64,000 nucleotides of DNA from Symbiodinium natans (Eukaryota > Sar > Dinophyceae > Suessiales > Symbiodiniaceae), in contig CAJNDS010002276.1 in NCBI GenBank assembly GCA_905221605.1, positions 403,857 through 467,856 of the forward strand. Reading direction: 5' to 3'. Position 1 is the stretch's first letter. Each line of letters opens with the position of its first letter. Of the stretch, positions 41,033 to 53,163 are shown piece by piece. The notes beneath the pieces were generated by a model. It was given only the letters and a program-made list of their open reading frames with translations. It was not told the DNA's origin and searched no databases. A program made the translations under genes and the position numbers.

Positions 41033-43089
41033 AACAGGGCCGCGCCTGCAAGCTTGAGCAAGACGGGCAGATGCTATGCCTGCCAAGAGCAGTCGAACGT
41101 GCTAGTGCAGCGAGACCCCGGCTGTCGGCTACCCGCCGTCACCGGGGCCGCCTGGCCGCCTTGTGGTGCGTAGGTCCCGAGTGCCGGATGCCCCGGCTGC
41201 GTCTTAGGCGTGGCGCAAGCGGTGCAGGCCTTGCCGACAGGTCTGGCACCGCCCTGGGGCAAAGTGCAGAGCAAGGGAGTGCTGAGTTCGGCTGATCATT
41301 GCAGCTCCGCGGCAATGGCGGCTTAGGCATTGCTGAGAAACCTCGCTATCATCATGTTAGCAAGGGGAGGCCGACACGGCACAGTTTGCGCATGTTTGCT
41401 CCGCAGCCGGCAACGCTTTGCAGATCCAGGCATGACTACGTGGCAAAGATGTGCGGCGTCACCGCTGGCGGCATCTTGTCCTGCTGTGACTCGGCGGCAG
41501 CCTGAACGCAGCGCCAAGCAAGCATCTTCCAAGAATTCCTGTTCCGCTTTACAAGCACAAGTCAGATACAATGGAGTTGGCAAGTTTCCGGCCAGTGGCT
41601 GTTTTGTGTACACTTGCTCGAGTCGCTTTTTAACATTGCAACAACCGCGCCGAACTCGCGCCGAGTCCGCGCTGGTCGCCTAGCAAATCGAGCAAACCGA
41701 CTGCCATCGCAAGGGCGCCTGCTGGCAAAACCCGCTAAGCGCATCTCAACTTTTCAACTCTTCTCGAGCAAAAGCAGCGTAGTCCGAATAAAGGAGTCAC
41801 AGCCAGGATGGCTCGGTCAGCGACAGAGCGACAGGGCGCTTAGAGGCTCGAGACAGCGTGGCCTGCTGTGGGTTCTTCGCGACAACTGTTCGCTGCACTG
41901 GGCTCGTCGTGGCCAAGTGCCGGAGCTTGAGAAGCAAGACCTTTCTTGGACTGCGCACAAACTTTCGGGTGTTTCGAGAAGGTGTGTCAAGAAATGGGAA
42001 GGCACAAGACAAGCAATGGCTGTGGCTGTGGAGACAACCAAGCAGACAAGGTGTCGAAGCATCCAGGAGACGCCGTCCAATTCTCTTGGGGCTCCTCGTC
42101 AGTCGCATTGCTTGCGGTGGCGGAGAAATCTCCTGACTCTCACTTTCACCTGTGAAAGATATGAAACGCAATCAACTTCGAGGTTGGGCTTTGTGAGCAT
42201 GCGGGGCATGCGATGCCCGCGTCCGCACAGTGTCCACCACCAGTGGGCCAATGCCGGAAGGATCTTGTCGATGACGCCAATGTGCGTCTTTGGATATCTT
42301 CCGGTTCCTGTGCTTCGTGCCAAGCTCCCAGCTAAGAAATGTCAGGCTAGATGGCGGCCAGATGCTCGATGCTGGAGGCGAGGGCTAAACTCACCAAGCA
42401 TCGACGCAGATCTGATGCAGATCTCCCCATCATGCCACAAGTTAGAAGCGTTGGAAGCTACAACTGTCGCTCCACGCAACAACTCCCAGCCAAGGAGAGT
42501 ACCCGAGCGACCCTTGTTGCCCGAGCAGCCACATCTGGCAGACGTCGCCTTTCAACCGGGCCCTGGAGCACGTGGCCCAGTGCGCCACCCCGAGAGAGGG
42601 GGCGTCCCCGCACCCTGCGTCCTCTTCGTGCCATGTGGTGTGCGAGAGGTGTGTGTGGCCAGCTGCTGAGTTGGAGTGCACGCGATGTGATGTGATGGAC
42701 TGTGACCTGCACACCATGGCCAATCAAAGCACTTGCCTCGAAAACTTCGTGAACAGTCTGCAAACCCGACATATGACAGAAAGGCATTTGCGGGAATGAA
42801 GCAAACCTCTGCCGGCAAACCTCTGCCTGCCGAACCTCGCTTGCTTGTCTACAGCCCTTGCTAGAAGCGCAATGAGCCAGCACAGCATCAGTTGGGGGAT
42901 TTGGGGGTTTGGGTTTCAGGCTGCATTAGGGGCCTGAACACGCAGGAGGCAGCGGGACAATGAGTGCGGTGGGGCTCATGGAGCTAGGAGAGGCTTCGGA
43001 AACTTCGGATCTGCAAGGCCAATCTCTCATGCCTTGAGCGCCCCAGTTTTGTTGCCAGTGCTGTTGCCGGCCTTGCAAGCCTAGCGGCC
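41033..43089. repeat. tandem segmental duplication, copy A
   Basis: Starts at AACAGGGCCGCGCCTGCAAG. From 41033 to 42503 it matches copy B at an offset of 2398 bases (2381 after a 17-base gap) with only a handful of differences. From there to about 43089 homology is patchy: shared words include CAGTCTGCAAACCC, CCCTTGCTAGAAGCGCAA and GGCAAGCCTAGC-like text. It contains an open frame of 351 codons (41614-42669), rich in Arg and Ser, with no recognised domain. Probably not a protein, but intact here and broken in copy B. Confidence 0.9.
42614..42799 (+). other. Cys-rich open stretch in copy A, unassigned
   Basis: In the plus frame ending at 42799, the segment CHVVCERCVWPAAELECTRC followed by DVMDCDLH has Cys/His spacing like a zinc-binding motif. 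It lies in the part of copy A that copy B has lost. It could be a fragment of an exon; there is no support beyond spacing. Confidence 0.2.
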
Positions 43090-43430
43090 CCCGAACACGC
43101 AACCAAAAGAACGACGACGAGCAACGGCTGCAACCGTCCTGATGCGTTGAAGCATCTCATGCTCGCAAGACGTCGCATTGCAGGGAGGTGAACAGATGCA
43201 TCGTTGCCAAACAACGATCGTGTAGCATGTGTAGCTATTCTGGCCGGTTGCCTTTTGGTGCAGGGGTCGATCCTGAGTATCGAGAGCATCTGGCATTGCT
43301 CATTACAGCATTCATCACAAGACATGAAACAAATTCATAGTTTTTGGTGCGGCAGGCCTTTCACGGACCGTTACGCTATGTTGCATAAAACATCATGTTA
43401 GTGAGCGAGACTGACAGCAAAGCTTCGCGG
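43090..43430. other. spacer between duplication copies
   Basis: About 340 bases without repeats or convincing coding potential. Confidence 0.5.
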
Positions 43431-45252
43431 AACAGGGCCGCGCTTGCAAGCTTGAGCAAGACGGGCAGATGCTATGCCTGCCAAGAGCAGTCGAACGTGC
43501 TAGTGCAGTGAGACCCCGGCTGTCGGCTACCCGCCGTCACCGGGGCCGCCTGGCCGCCTTGTGGTGCGTAGGTCCCGAGTGCCGGATGCCCCGGCTGCGT
43601 CTTAGGCGTGGCGCAAGCGGTGCAGGCCTTGCCGACAGGTCTGGCACCGCCCTGGGGCAAAGTGCAGAGCAAGGGAGTGCTGAGTTCGGCTGATCATTGC
43701 AGCTCCGCGGCAATGGCGGCTTAGGCATTGCTGAGAAACCTCGCTATCATCATGTTAGCAAGGGGAGGCCGACACGGCACAGTTTGCGCATGTTTGCTCC
43801 GCAGCCGGCAACGCTTTGCAGATCCAGGCATGACTACGTGGCAAAGATGTGCGGCGTCACCGCTGGCGGCATCTTGTCCTGCTGTGACTCGGCGGCAGCC
43901 TGAACGCAGCGCCAAGCAAGCATCTTCCAAGAATTCCTGTTCCGCTTTACAAGCACAAGTCAGATACAATGGAGTTGGCAAGTTTCCGGCCAGTGGCTGT
44001 TTTGTGTACACTTGCTCGAGTCGCTTTTTAACATTGCAACAACCGCGCCGAACTCGCGCCGAGTCCGCGCTGGTCGCCTAGCAAATCGAGCAAACCGACT
44101 GCCATCGCAAGGGCGCCTGCTGGCAAAACCCGCTAAGCGCATTTCAACTTTTCAACTCTTCTCGAGCAAAAGCAGCGTAGTCCGAATAAAGGAGTCACAG
44201 CCAGGATGGCTCGGTCAGCGACAGAGCGACAGGGCGCTTAGAGGCTCGAGACAGCGTGGCCTGCTGTGGGTTCTTCGCGACAACTGTTCGCTGCACTGGG
44301 CTCGTCGTGGCCAAGTGCCGGAGCTTGAGAAGCAAGACCTTTCTTGGACTGCGCACAAACTTTCGGGTGTTTCGAGAAGGTGTGTCAAGAAATGGGAAGG
44401 CACAAGACAAGCAATGGCTGTGGCTGTGGAGACAACCAAGCAGACAAGGTGTCGAAGCATCCAGGAGACGCCGTCCAATTCTCTTGGGGCTCCTCGTCAG
44501 TCGCATTGCTTGCGGTGGCGGAGAAATCTCCTGACTCTCACTTTCACCTGTGAAAGATATGAAACGCAATCAACTTCGAGGTTGGGCTTTGTGAGCATGC
44601 GGGGCATGTGATGCCCGCGTCCGCACAGTGTCCACCACCAGTGGGCCAATGCCGGAAGGATCTTGTCGATGACGCCAATGTGCGTCTTTGGATATCTTCC
44701 GGTTCCTGTGAGCTAAGAAATGTCAGGCTAGATGGCGGCCAGATGCTCGATGCTGGAGGCGAGGGCTAAACTCACCAAGCATCGACGCAGATCTGATGCA
44801 GATCTCCCCATCATGCCACAAGTTAGAAGCGTTGGAAGCTACAACTGTCGCTCCACGCAACAACTCCCAGCCAAGGAGAGCACCCGAGTGACGGGTGCTA
44901 CCCGAGCAGCATATGGCTGCACGCTATGGCCAACCTCGTGAGCAGTCTGCAAACCCTACAAACCAGGGCACAGTAATGATTTCGATGGTGATGCGGACAG
45001 TTGTGGAACCTCTGCCTAACCTCGCCTGCTTGCCTACGGCCCTTGCTAGAAGCGCAACGAGCCAGCACATCTTCAGCCCTCTGAATTGTCAGGGTTTAGG
45101 GTTTAGGGATTAGGAGTTCAGGAGGATTGGGAGGCTTTGGGGGTTCGGGCTTTCGGATCCATCAGGGACCTGAAAACGCAGGATGAGCTCCCCGACGGCC
45201 CCAACGTGCAGTTTTGTTGACAGCGTTGTGGCCGGCCGTGCAAGCCTAGCAG
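43431..45252. repeat. tandem segmental duplication, copy B
   Basis: Matches copy A almost perfectly for 1454 bases (43431-44884), lacking 17 bases near 44712. Differences include T for C at 43444, 43509, 44143, 44609 and 44889, three of them at CpG sites. The change at 44609 turns CGA into TGA and truncates the frame that is 351 codons long in copy A to 199. Past 44884 it has lost about 200 bases found in copy A and carries a telomere-type patch at 45090-45114. Confidence 0.9.
45090..45114 (+). repeat. short TTTAGGG patch within copy B
   Basis: Three units. The corresponding place in copy A (about 42885-42935) has only G/T-rich GGGATTTGGGGGTTTGGG, so the patch was gained or preserved in one copy only. 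Confidence 0.85.
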
Positions 45253-47390
45253 CTCGGCTGCGAATGGCCCGGCCCAGAAGTCCTCACGAAGCTGTGTTTC
45301 GCACACGTATCTCCTTACGCCATGTCTCTCTGGAGGGGGACCAAACGAACTGTGCCAACACGGGCTGAGGTGGACACAGCAGCGCCGCCATCCCTAAGCT
45401 CACACGAGCAAGTCTCCGTATCTGCCCGACATGAATCCTCCAGCAAGCTGAACGTGCTGAACGCGCTGAACGCCGCGCTCAACCTGTGCCAGCACATCGG
45501 CACGTCGCCCAGCACAGGGACCAGACGCACCCTTCAGGCTGCGGGTGTGGACCCGGCCTCCAGCACATGAAGCTTTGCTGCACATCGCTGCAACTTTACA
45601 TTTGACTCCATGCAAGTGCCCCGCGCTTCCAGACTGACCGTGCCAGCTGGCAGTCACAGTCGTGCAGACTTTTTAGACAGAAAAAGCCCTCAGGCACAAA
45701 GCGCCTGAAAAGTTTCTGAAGTCGCTCACATTCACACAAGAGAGTCATTGAATGAAGCCTGAGAAGGGCATGGTGCCAAATCTCAAGCGGACTGGCGCTT
45801 GCGCCTGAGCACGCGGATAACTTCCATGTTCCTTTGCCGTGCCGATCAGCTGAGAAGTAGGACAAAGAGGCATCGCATAACATTGCTGTCCACACTCTGG
45901 CATGATTGCGGGTCGGCCAATGACCGCATAAGGCCGTGCTTATCAGAGGTGCGACCCCTTCCTGGTAGCGCCCTGTCACACGGCGCAAGTCTTCGAGGCA
46001 GCCCGGCCTCTTCAACCCATGCTGAACCGCCAAGGCCTAACGTGAGGGCAACGTACTGGCTGTGGGGTCGGAGATCCTAAGCTGCTCTAAGTCGAAGTGG
46101 GTGCATTTCCCGTGCCAACGAACTCTCCAAAAAGAACCTCTGTGCACCGAGCGTGCAAAGGCTTGCCAGCACGGCCTCTGCGCCCACAGCGCCCTCCGAG
46201 CGGTCGCAGGCTCCCAGCCAGGTCTCCGAAGTCTACCTGGACGATGACGGACGAGGACAGCATGCAGGAAACGAGACGAATCTGAGGAGGTCATCCTTCT
46301 GTTGCCGCCCAGCATGACCGATGTTACCTTCGCCGAAACTTGCTACCTGCAGCTGGGTGAGTGCTCTGGCGCTCTGCACCCATGTCATGCTCAGATTGCT
46401 CGGTCTCTAAGCTGATTTGGACTTTGGCCGGAGCAGGTGCAGCATATGCCGCGCTAATCCAGATGCACACTTTGGCGTCATGCCTGGCAACGTTGTTCCA
46501 AAGGAGGCTTCGCGACTCCATGCTGTACCCAAGACTTCAAGACCCAACAACTGTCTCCACGGCAAGCTTCTCACAGCCATGCCGTGTTGCAGTTTTTGCT
46601 TCACCGGTGATGAAGCGGGACTAAGGCAACGAGCAAGGGACCATCACAAGCGCAAGCATCACCTGATGCACCGGATGGCAATGGCCACACTGGAGAATAC
46701 GCAAGACTTCTGTGCAGCGACCCGAGGCTACGGAAGTCTGCACCCTCCTCAGCCACTCTGTGTGAGTGACTACGCTTGGCATTTACACCGTAGAGAGCCT
46801 AGCCTTTCTCATGGCTGTTGAAGAGGCGAACGCGACAGGACTGGAAGACTGAAGAGGGAGCAACCGCTGCTTTGTAACAGTAACAGCCTGCGACAAAAGC
46901 CAACCCCCAGCACAATCAACCGGAGCCATGTCAACGTAAGATGCTCGACCTTGCTGTGCGCCTTGTAGAAGAATCGAAGCATAGCGTGCATGGCATGCTG
47001 CTTGGAGACAGGTTGGATTCACGGCTGGGTGATGCTCTCCCACACACCCGGCCACACCCGGCAATTCCGTTTGACTTCTAAGTTCAACTTCCGCCTGGCT
47101 AAGCAGTCCTTAGGGTTCCCCCCCTCCCCAGGACATGCCCTTCAAAAAGCACGTGGCTCACTGAATCTCTGTGTCTATTGGAGGATGAGAAAAAGTGAAG
47201 GAATGCGGTTTCTGAAGCCAGACGAACTGCAGTAACAACCAACAGGGCATCAAAAAAAAACCTTTTCTAGTCATGTGTTCACAGGCACTGGGGAGGGATT
47301 GAAAGGACCCAACAAACCCCCAAACTCTGGGAATTCATAACTCGTGGCAGCGCAAGCCCTTCCACAACTGGACTGACCCAACTTAGGCAT
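45253..47390. other. unassigned sequence, 2.1 kb
   Basis: Frames of 60-145 codons on both strands without recognisable domains. The plus frame 46417-46821 contains a Cys/His cluster (CCSFCFTGDE and HHKRKHH) that superficially resembles a zinc finger. An overlapping minus frame and lack of context leave it unassigned. Confidence 0.35.
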
Positions 47391-47541
47391 CGGGTTTAGG
47401 GTTTAGGGTGTTTGAAAACCAAGTTGGGCGGGTGGTTGTGGAGGTTCAGCTAACTCAAGTTTTCGGATGTGTCTCTGCAGTTGTGCTGTGCCAATGCGCC
47501 CGAAGCCATTAGGATCCCCTAACCCGAAACCCTAAGCCCTG
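47391..47541. repeat. opposed minimal telomere-type patches
   Basis: TTTAGGG pair at 47391-47409 and CCCGAAA/CCCTAAG at 47515-47541. Confidence 0.8.
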
Positions 47542-48199
47542 ACCAAAGCCAGTTCGCTCCTGCCCGACGCTGCCGCGTGATTTGTTGTGCCATGGGGTGG
47601 GAGAGGCAAACGCGCTCTTTGCAAGTCCCAGTTGAGTGGCCCTGCAAACAGTTCTCACCTTCTTGGACGGTGGCAATAATTCCGAGTCAGTCTCCACTGT
47701 CAGGCCACAGATGAACGCGAAGGAACTAAGCCTCTCAAAATAAGTTTCGGGCCACGCTTCACACATCGCGGGTTTATGCTGATTAGCTGTGGTCGGCTTG
47801 ACGTCGGCATTGGCGCAGCAGACCCTTCAAACATTTACAAGCCGGTTCATGCCTGGCGCCTTCACCGGCTTCATATAAACAGTCGGCAGATGAAGTCAAA
47901 TGCGTTGGTGACTCACGCCGTTCCCGAGACTCGTTCCGGGGACTCGAGGGGACTTGATGGGACTCGTTCTCGTTGTGAAAGCCCGCCTGGGCATCAAGAG
48001 TGGCCTGCGTGCAACAGGACGGGAAGGGCTCACGCCGAGTCAGAATCCGAAGACTCAAACACGCGCACGCGTCCGCCTTGCTTCCTTCTTGGCCAAGCCT
48101 TGAACCCAGCCTTGCACTTGGTGCACTTGGGGCACCTAGAAAAATGAGCTGGCGCACTTGAAGTTCCGGGGACGGGAGGCACTACTCCGGTCGAGTCCA
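47542..48199. other. unassigned sequence
   Basis: Frames of 123 and 124 codons on opposite strands over the same bases (47776-48157); no domain in either. Confidence 0.4.
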
Positions 48200-48920
48200 A
48201 ACAGGCAAACGGGAAGCCATGGAAAGCCCAAGGCATGCACCGAATGCCCCTAGCAGTTCAACTAGGCAATCCGCCACGAACTTACTTCAAGGGCTGTGGC
48301 AAGCGTACCAGAGACCTCTGCCCACGTGCGCAAAAAGGAAGCCATGGAAGTCTTAAGGCATGCACCCCAGAATGCAGCAAGCGCTTTTTGTTCAAATTAC
48401 ACGGCCTTCCACGCACTTCACACTGGAAGCGGCCCAGGCATGCGCCCCAGAATGCATCAAGCAGCCCCCAGTGCTTAGGAGGGAGGGGGCAGAAAATGTA
48501 GATTACAATTTTCGCTCCCCTACCGATACGAATGCGTCAATTGTAGGATCCCACGTCTGGGTCCACGTTTTGCAGCTACCTCGTGCAGGGCAAGCCACGC
48601 ACATCCTTGCTTATTTCCTCTGGAAACGGACACTGGCAATTGTAGGAAAACATCCTACAAATTATGCACCCCCCACCACTCCTACATTTATTATGCGCGC
48701 GGGGGGGGCATCAAGCAACTTCTGCTAAACTGCGGCCCGCCACGAACTTGCCACCGGAAAGTGTCGTGGCAAGCGTACAGGAGACGCCCACACATGCAAA
48801 AGGGAAACCCTGGAAGACCCAAGGCTCAAGGCTTACACCCCAGAATGCACCCAGCCATTAAGCAGTTCAGTCAGGCGGCCTGCCATGAACTTAGAACTTA
48901 CCACCTGGAAGGCCATAACA
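48200..48920. repeat. diverged tandem repeat of about 140 bp
   Basis: The words GGAAGCCATGGAA, AAGGCATGCACCCCAGAATG, GGCAAGCGTACCAGAGAC and GCCACGAACTT recur in the same order around 48208-48330, 48335-48480 and 48735-48905. At least three strongly diverged units. Confidence 0.7.
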
Positions 48921-49850
48921 TGAAGCAAACGAAGACTGGATGGGATGAAGATGGGGGACTCTTGAAATCCGTCCTTCAGGACATTTGGCAAGGACCGCCT
49001 TTGCCGCCTAAACTGGACATCCCTGACATGCGGCCACAGCACTCGCATCGTCTGCGCGATGGTGCTCGGCGGGGTACATCTAGCATGACCAACTGCGAGT
49101 CGGCCGCGTCAAGGTGCGGGCCAAAGTAGTTAGAGACATTCTAAGCTCGAGCGAGGAAAGGCTGCAGCGGTAGCCCACCCCCAGCCGACGTGTTTTGTTG
49201 CAGGTGGGGGCAGCGGGGGCAGGTTGCGCATACATTGGCGCAGTCCCTGAACCTCCTTCCTTCTGCGCAGCAGCGGAGGGTTCGACTTGGTGGATGTTGG
49301 TTCAAACGTTGCTTTCTAACTGGTGAGCGCATCGGTGTAGGTCAACAGGGCGCAACGGCGATCTAGACCGCCTCCCAGCCGGTTATGACAGAAACTTTGA
49401 ACCCTTGGAATGCCCGGTGGCCAGCAGGGCTCTGGTCCGCTTCCTCAAAGGCGGCCCGTGAACGCCAAGCCAATGGGGGGTCCCCTTGATGTAGCCTCGG
49501 CAGGCTTCAGCCGACAGACTGACTTCGCATCTTCTTGCTTAACAAATTCCAAAAACATTTTCGGACTCTCGCCCCTCGACATCTTGCAGTCTCACGCATC
49601 TTGCAGTCTGACGCAGAATCAAGATCTATGGGTCAAGTAGGATGAGCTATAACTGGGGGGTGATGAAGCCCAGCACCGCCCAAGCGCCCTACCTCCGCAC
49701 AAGGAATTCAGCCCGAGGCCTCACAGCTGATCCATGTACAAACCCGGAGACCCCAACACCAAAAACACGACACCTTCTCCGAACTGCAGCACAAGCCGTG
49801 CTTCTCTCCCAAGCCGGAGAGCACAATCCTCTAGCAGGAGGAGACCAAGT
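48921..49850. other. unassigned sequence
   Basis: No convincing gene; frames of 60-86 codons only. Confidence 0.4.
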
Positions 49851-49851
49851 T

Positions 49852-50996
49852 CGCATGGTGCTTCGAGGCAAGTATGCTCGAGCGTGCACACGCAAACCCT
49901 GAAGCTATGAAAAGCAAAAGGCATGCTGCGGTGTGCCACAGATTCGTCGCAAGCGCCAAGTGGAACCACTAAGTATTGCTAAGAGTTCTTTGCCCAAAAT
50001 TCGTAGAGGCATCATGTTAGGTTGATTTTCTCCTAGAGAAAGGCAATCTGCGGTTGCCCATCAGCCATTGCAGTCGCAACACGAGGCCGCACAAGCAGCT
50101 CTTGCTGCCGGGTTCAGCTTACGACACATCAAATGTTGTCCATCCCGGGTACTTGGGAGGATCCGTATCTTGGTATCGTAACCGTAAATACGCCTCTGCC
50201 ATGGCAGAATGCAACCGGGGCCTTCACCGCCTGTTTGGGCCTCCTGAACTTCCGATAACCCCTGGATTGCATAAACGTGGAGTCCGCGCGACTTAGAATA
50301 TGTCCCAGCAAATTCCCCCTGCTATACAGCGATGGTGCGGGCATTCGCCCGAACTTGCTTTGAGAACATGGCCTGTCAGAAGGCCGTATCACTTTACGAA
50401 AATACGAGGATTTGATGCAGAATATTCGCCGGACACTTTGGAGATGTGCCACATTTAGCATACACTCCATTGCATACCCAAGTATAGACAAAATTTTGTT
50501 GGTACACAACGAATCAATGAGTCTCCACCCTGTGGGAAGTTAAGAGGTAGACACGGCTCGAGACATTCCCTCGGAACTGAAGAGTGGCTAGACCCCAACG
50601 CATCAATGAATGCCCCCGAATACTTGACATCATCCGCAACAGGCACATGGCGTGCCAGTGAACCTGGTTGTAAGAATGTTCATGTATCAAACAACACCAT
50701 GACATTAGTTGTCAAGCGCGTGCAACCACAGAACGTGCCACGACGCTCTGTGTGCGACGTACGCATCAGCTTTTTGGCCGGATGAGTTCCAGGAAGAACT
50801 TCGGAAGAACGACATGCAGGGCTAGATCTGAACATGCTATCGCGCATTCTTCCGCGCACTGTGGAAGTCAGGTTTGCATGGTGCTGCGGTTTTGGCAAAA
50901 AAGCCCGAAGGCGCACGATGCCAGAAACCCGGACGTAATGCTGCAGACACTTCGCAGACAGCAACTGGAACCACTAAGCATCGGCAAACAGCGGCT
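49852..50996. repeat. pair of related segments of about 130 bp
   Basis: 49852-49985 and 50868-50990 share GCATGGTGCT, GGTTTTGGCAA-like, AACCCnGAAG-like and (A/C)TGGAACCACTAAG(T/C)AT words in the same order. Between them, a plus frame near 50129-50296 reads VHPGYLGGSVSWYRNRKYAS, protein-like but of no family I recognise. Confidence 0.5.
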
Positions 50997-51524
50997 CATG
51001 GAAGATTGGACAGACCGTGTCAAATTTCAACCTCGCAGCCTGCACCACCAGCATGGGGGCCAGAAAACAAATCCTCGAACCTCAATGCTTCATGACCAAG
51101 CTTGGTGGAAAGCATGAGCTGCACGAGCTCATAATTTTCAAAATTGCAGTGTGCGATGGCAACCATGGCAGGCGGGACGATCGCGGTCCAGCTCTTGACA
51201 GATTGGCCTGACTAGGTGGCTTTCATGAAGTTGCGCTGCGAAGTGTTGGTCATCGTTTTCCATACTCAAGAGCTCCAGCATGTTGAATATGACGAGAATG
51301 ATACTCAACGTGATGTCCTGTCATGCCATGTTGATGTTTGCATTCGCATGGCCATCCTAAGCTGCATCCCCAAGTGCTGCGGAAGAGAATGCTGGGAACC
51401 AGTTGCGGGTGGGAACAGCGCGTACTTCGGAACTCTTGAAATCAGCACTTGGCAAAGAAGACAAGCGATCCGAATATGGGTTGCACATGCCACGAAATCA
51501 CTGGCTCGAATACCAGAGAAGTAC
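50997..51524. other. unassigned sequence
   Basis: A 111-codon plus frame at 51216-51551 runs into the repeat element that follows; no domain. Confidence 0.4.
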
Positions 51525-51650
51525 GGGACCCCGAATACTAACCCTAAATAATCAGATTCCTTGTATACACGGAACCCTAAAAAGCAGGGTTCCTTAAAGC
51601 ACCGATTCACGGGACCCCGTGAAAAAGGGAAACCCCCTTTCGCGGGTCAG
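51525..51650 (-). mobile_element. eroded family A-like palindromic element
   Basis: On the minus strand: GGGTTCCGTGTATACAAGG, AATCTGATTATTTAGGG and ATTCGGGGTCCC follow the family A order. The right part GGGACCCCGTGAAAAAGGG and CCCCCTTTCGCGGGTC forms a nested palindrome. Confidence 0.45.
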
Positions 51651-51699
51651 ACCTTTTTCGGCTTCCACCTGACAGCTTGCGTGTTGGGAATTTGGCGCT

Positions 51700-51893
51700 T
51701 GGGGGTTAGGGTTTAGGGTTTAGGGTTTAGGGTTTAGGGTTTAGGGTTTAGGGTTTAAGGGTTTAGGGTTTAGGGTTTAGGGGTTAGGGTTTAGGGGTTA
51801 GGGTTTAGGGTTTAGGGTTGGGGGTTTAGGGTTTGGGGTCTAGGGTTTAGGGTTTGGGGGTTTAGGGTTTAAGGTTTCGGGTTTAGGGTTTAG
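51700..51893 (+). repeat. long TTTAGGG array
   Basis: About 27 units. Clean at first, then mixed with TTAGGGG, TTTGGGG and TTTCGGG. The last long array before the satellite region. Confidence 0.98.
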
Positions 51894-52885
51894 GGCCCCC
51901 GGAGGATTAGCGGGGTGTAGGGATTAAGGATTAAGGAATAGGATTGGGGATGGGGGAGGGGCGGGGCGCCAAACATGTTCAACATTTCCCCCAGGTACAT
52001 ACGCTTACACATGAAAAAGTACTACTGCTGCGCTTACTGTTATTATTCTTGCTTTGCGACCATGTCAATCATTATACTTTACGATAGCTACGGTTGTTGC
52101 CATTTCTATTTTTATTGCTACACACGCAACCAAAGCTAACAAAGGGTTCTCCACAGATTCCGTTGTCGATCCCTAGAAACTCTTGAATGATAACAAGAAC
52201 ACTGGTAAGAACGAAAGTTCGGAGAAGAAGAATCATGATGAACATAGTGATCTTCACAACGTGCTCAACGGGAGGCCGTTCGATGCTCTGTTAACGGAAA
52301 GCTGTCGGAGCCACCCGCGCCTATAGCCCTGCGGAGTGTGGGCTGGGGAAGACCGTTTTGTCCCACAATGGAAGCGCCAGCGCCCGCCGAGTTGGCACGA
52401 CTCCGTGGCCATGCGTATGTGGTTGAAGAGAGCAGGGTCACAAACGTTGGCTGCCCTTCCCCGAGGGCATTCAGACATTGCCCGCACCCACGCCCAAAGG
52501 CAATCAGGACATAGAAAGGCAGTTTCATCAGGGCGCTGACGATACATGGAGCTGGCCCCCGCTGGCCCCCGTGTTCCACTTGCACTGCCCACGGAAATGC
52601 GTACAGCGACGGTGAGGCATGATCCCTCCGCGGACTGCCAACAGCAGTGCACGTGGGGAGCCTGGGGTTGCACGGGACAAGTGCTACGGGACTGCACGGC
52701 GAGCCGAGCCTCATTCCAGGTCGGATAGGAATGCCGCCGAGAGGGGATTCTCGAGGGTTGGGACACCATGTGAATGAAGGGCATGTAACATCGATGAATC
52801 CGATAGTCGTCTTTCTATTTCCCAAAGAAAGCCGCGTATGAATTGAGTTCAATCATCAACAGATATCTGACAAACTTTTACCCCA
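51894..52885. other. unassigned sequence
   Basis: Minus-strand frames of 176 and 195 codons (52254-52852) overlap in different frames and both lack domains. The plus strand holds QQCTWGAWGCTG at about 52635-52670, reminiscent of a thrombospondin-type WxxW but too short to support. Confidence 0.35.
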
Positions 52886-52966
52886 ACTGTCAGCCCCTTT
52901 TTATTAGTGACACTTTGGGTGCACGACTGTCAGCCCCATTTTGGTAGTGCCACTTTGGGTGCAAGA
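52886..52966 (+). repeat. 40-bp tandem duplication
   Basis: CTGTCAGCCCC followed by TTAGTGACACTTTGGGTGCA, then the same with GTAGTGCCACTTTGGGTGCA. Confidence 0.85.
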
Positions 52967-52977
52967 CCTAGGGGCCT

Positions 52978-53163
52978 TACCCAAGAAGAAGGCGACGGTC
53001 GTGCCCATGAAGGACAAGCAGGCTAAGAGCGCCGGAAACCTGGCGCAGCGTCATCGCCGATCTGCGCGTCCCCGCTATCGTCTACAGCGACGACGGCAGC
53101 GAGTTCAAGAGAGAATTCAAAGAAAGGCTGCACTACTGTCACTACCGGGACATCGAGACTAAG
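52978..53163 (+). pseudogene. integrase catalytic core (rve-type) fragment, frameshifted
   Basis: The first frame reads PKKKATVVPMKDKQAKSA (52978-53030), which fits the strand after the first catalytic Asp of retroviral-type integrases. A +1 shift at about 53028-53031 then gives TWRSVIADLRVPAIVYSDDG followed by SEFKREFKERLHY (to about 53163). The SDDGSEFK motif contains the second catalytic Asp and the following Glu/Phe typical of integrases of LTR retroelements and relatives. The first Asp and the final Glu are missing because both ends are truncated, so it cannot be active. The parent element type cannot be fixed; the fragment is not part of the copia element at 61627. Confidence 0.6.

Noticed and set aside
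41614-42669. 351-codon frame as a protein-coding gene
   Set aside because: Arg/Ser-rich composition without domain or secondary-structure pattern, overlapping frames on the other strand, and a stop in the near-identical copy B.
46417-46821. Cys/His cluster as a zinc-finger gene
   Set aside because: One loosely spaced cluster in an otherwise random-looking frame with a competing minus-strand frame.
52635-52670. WGAWGC segment as thrombospondin type 1 repeat
   Set aside because: Only a few matching residues, no conserved Arg layers or Cys pattern beyond it.
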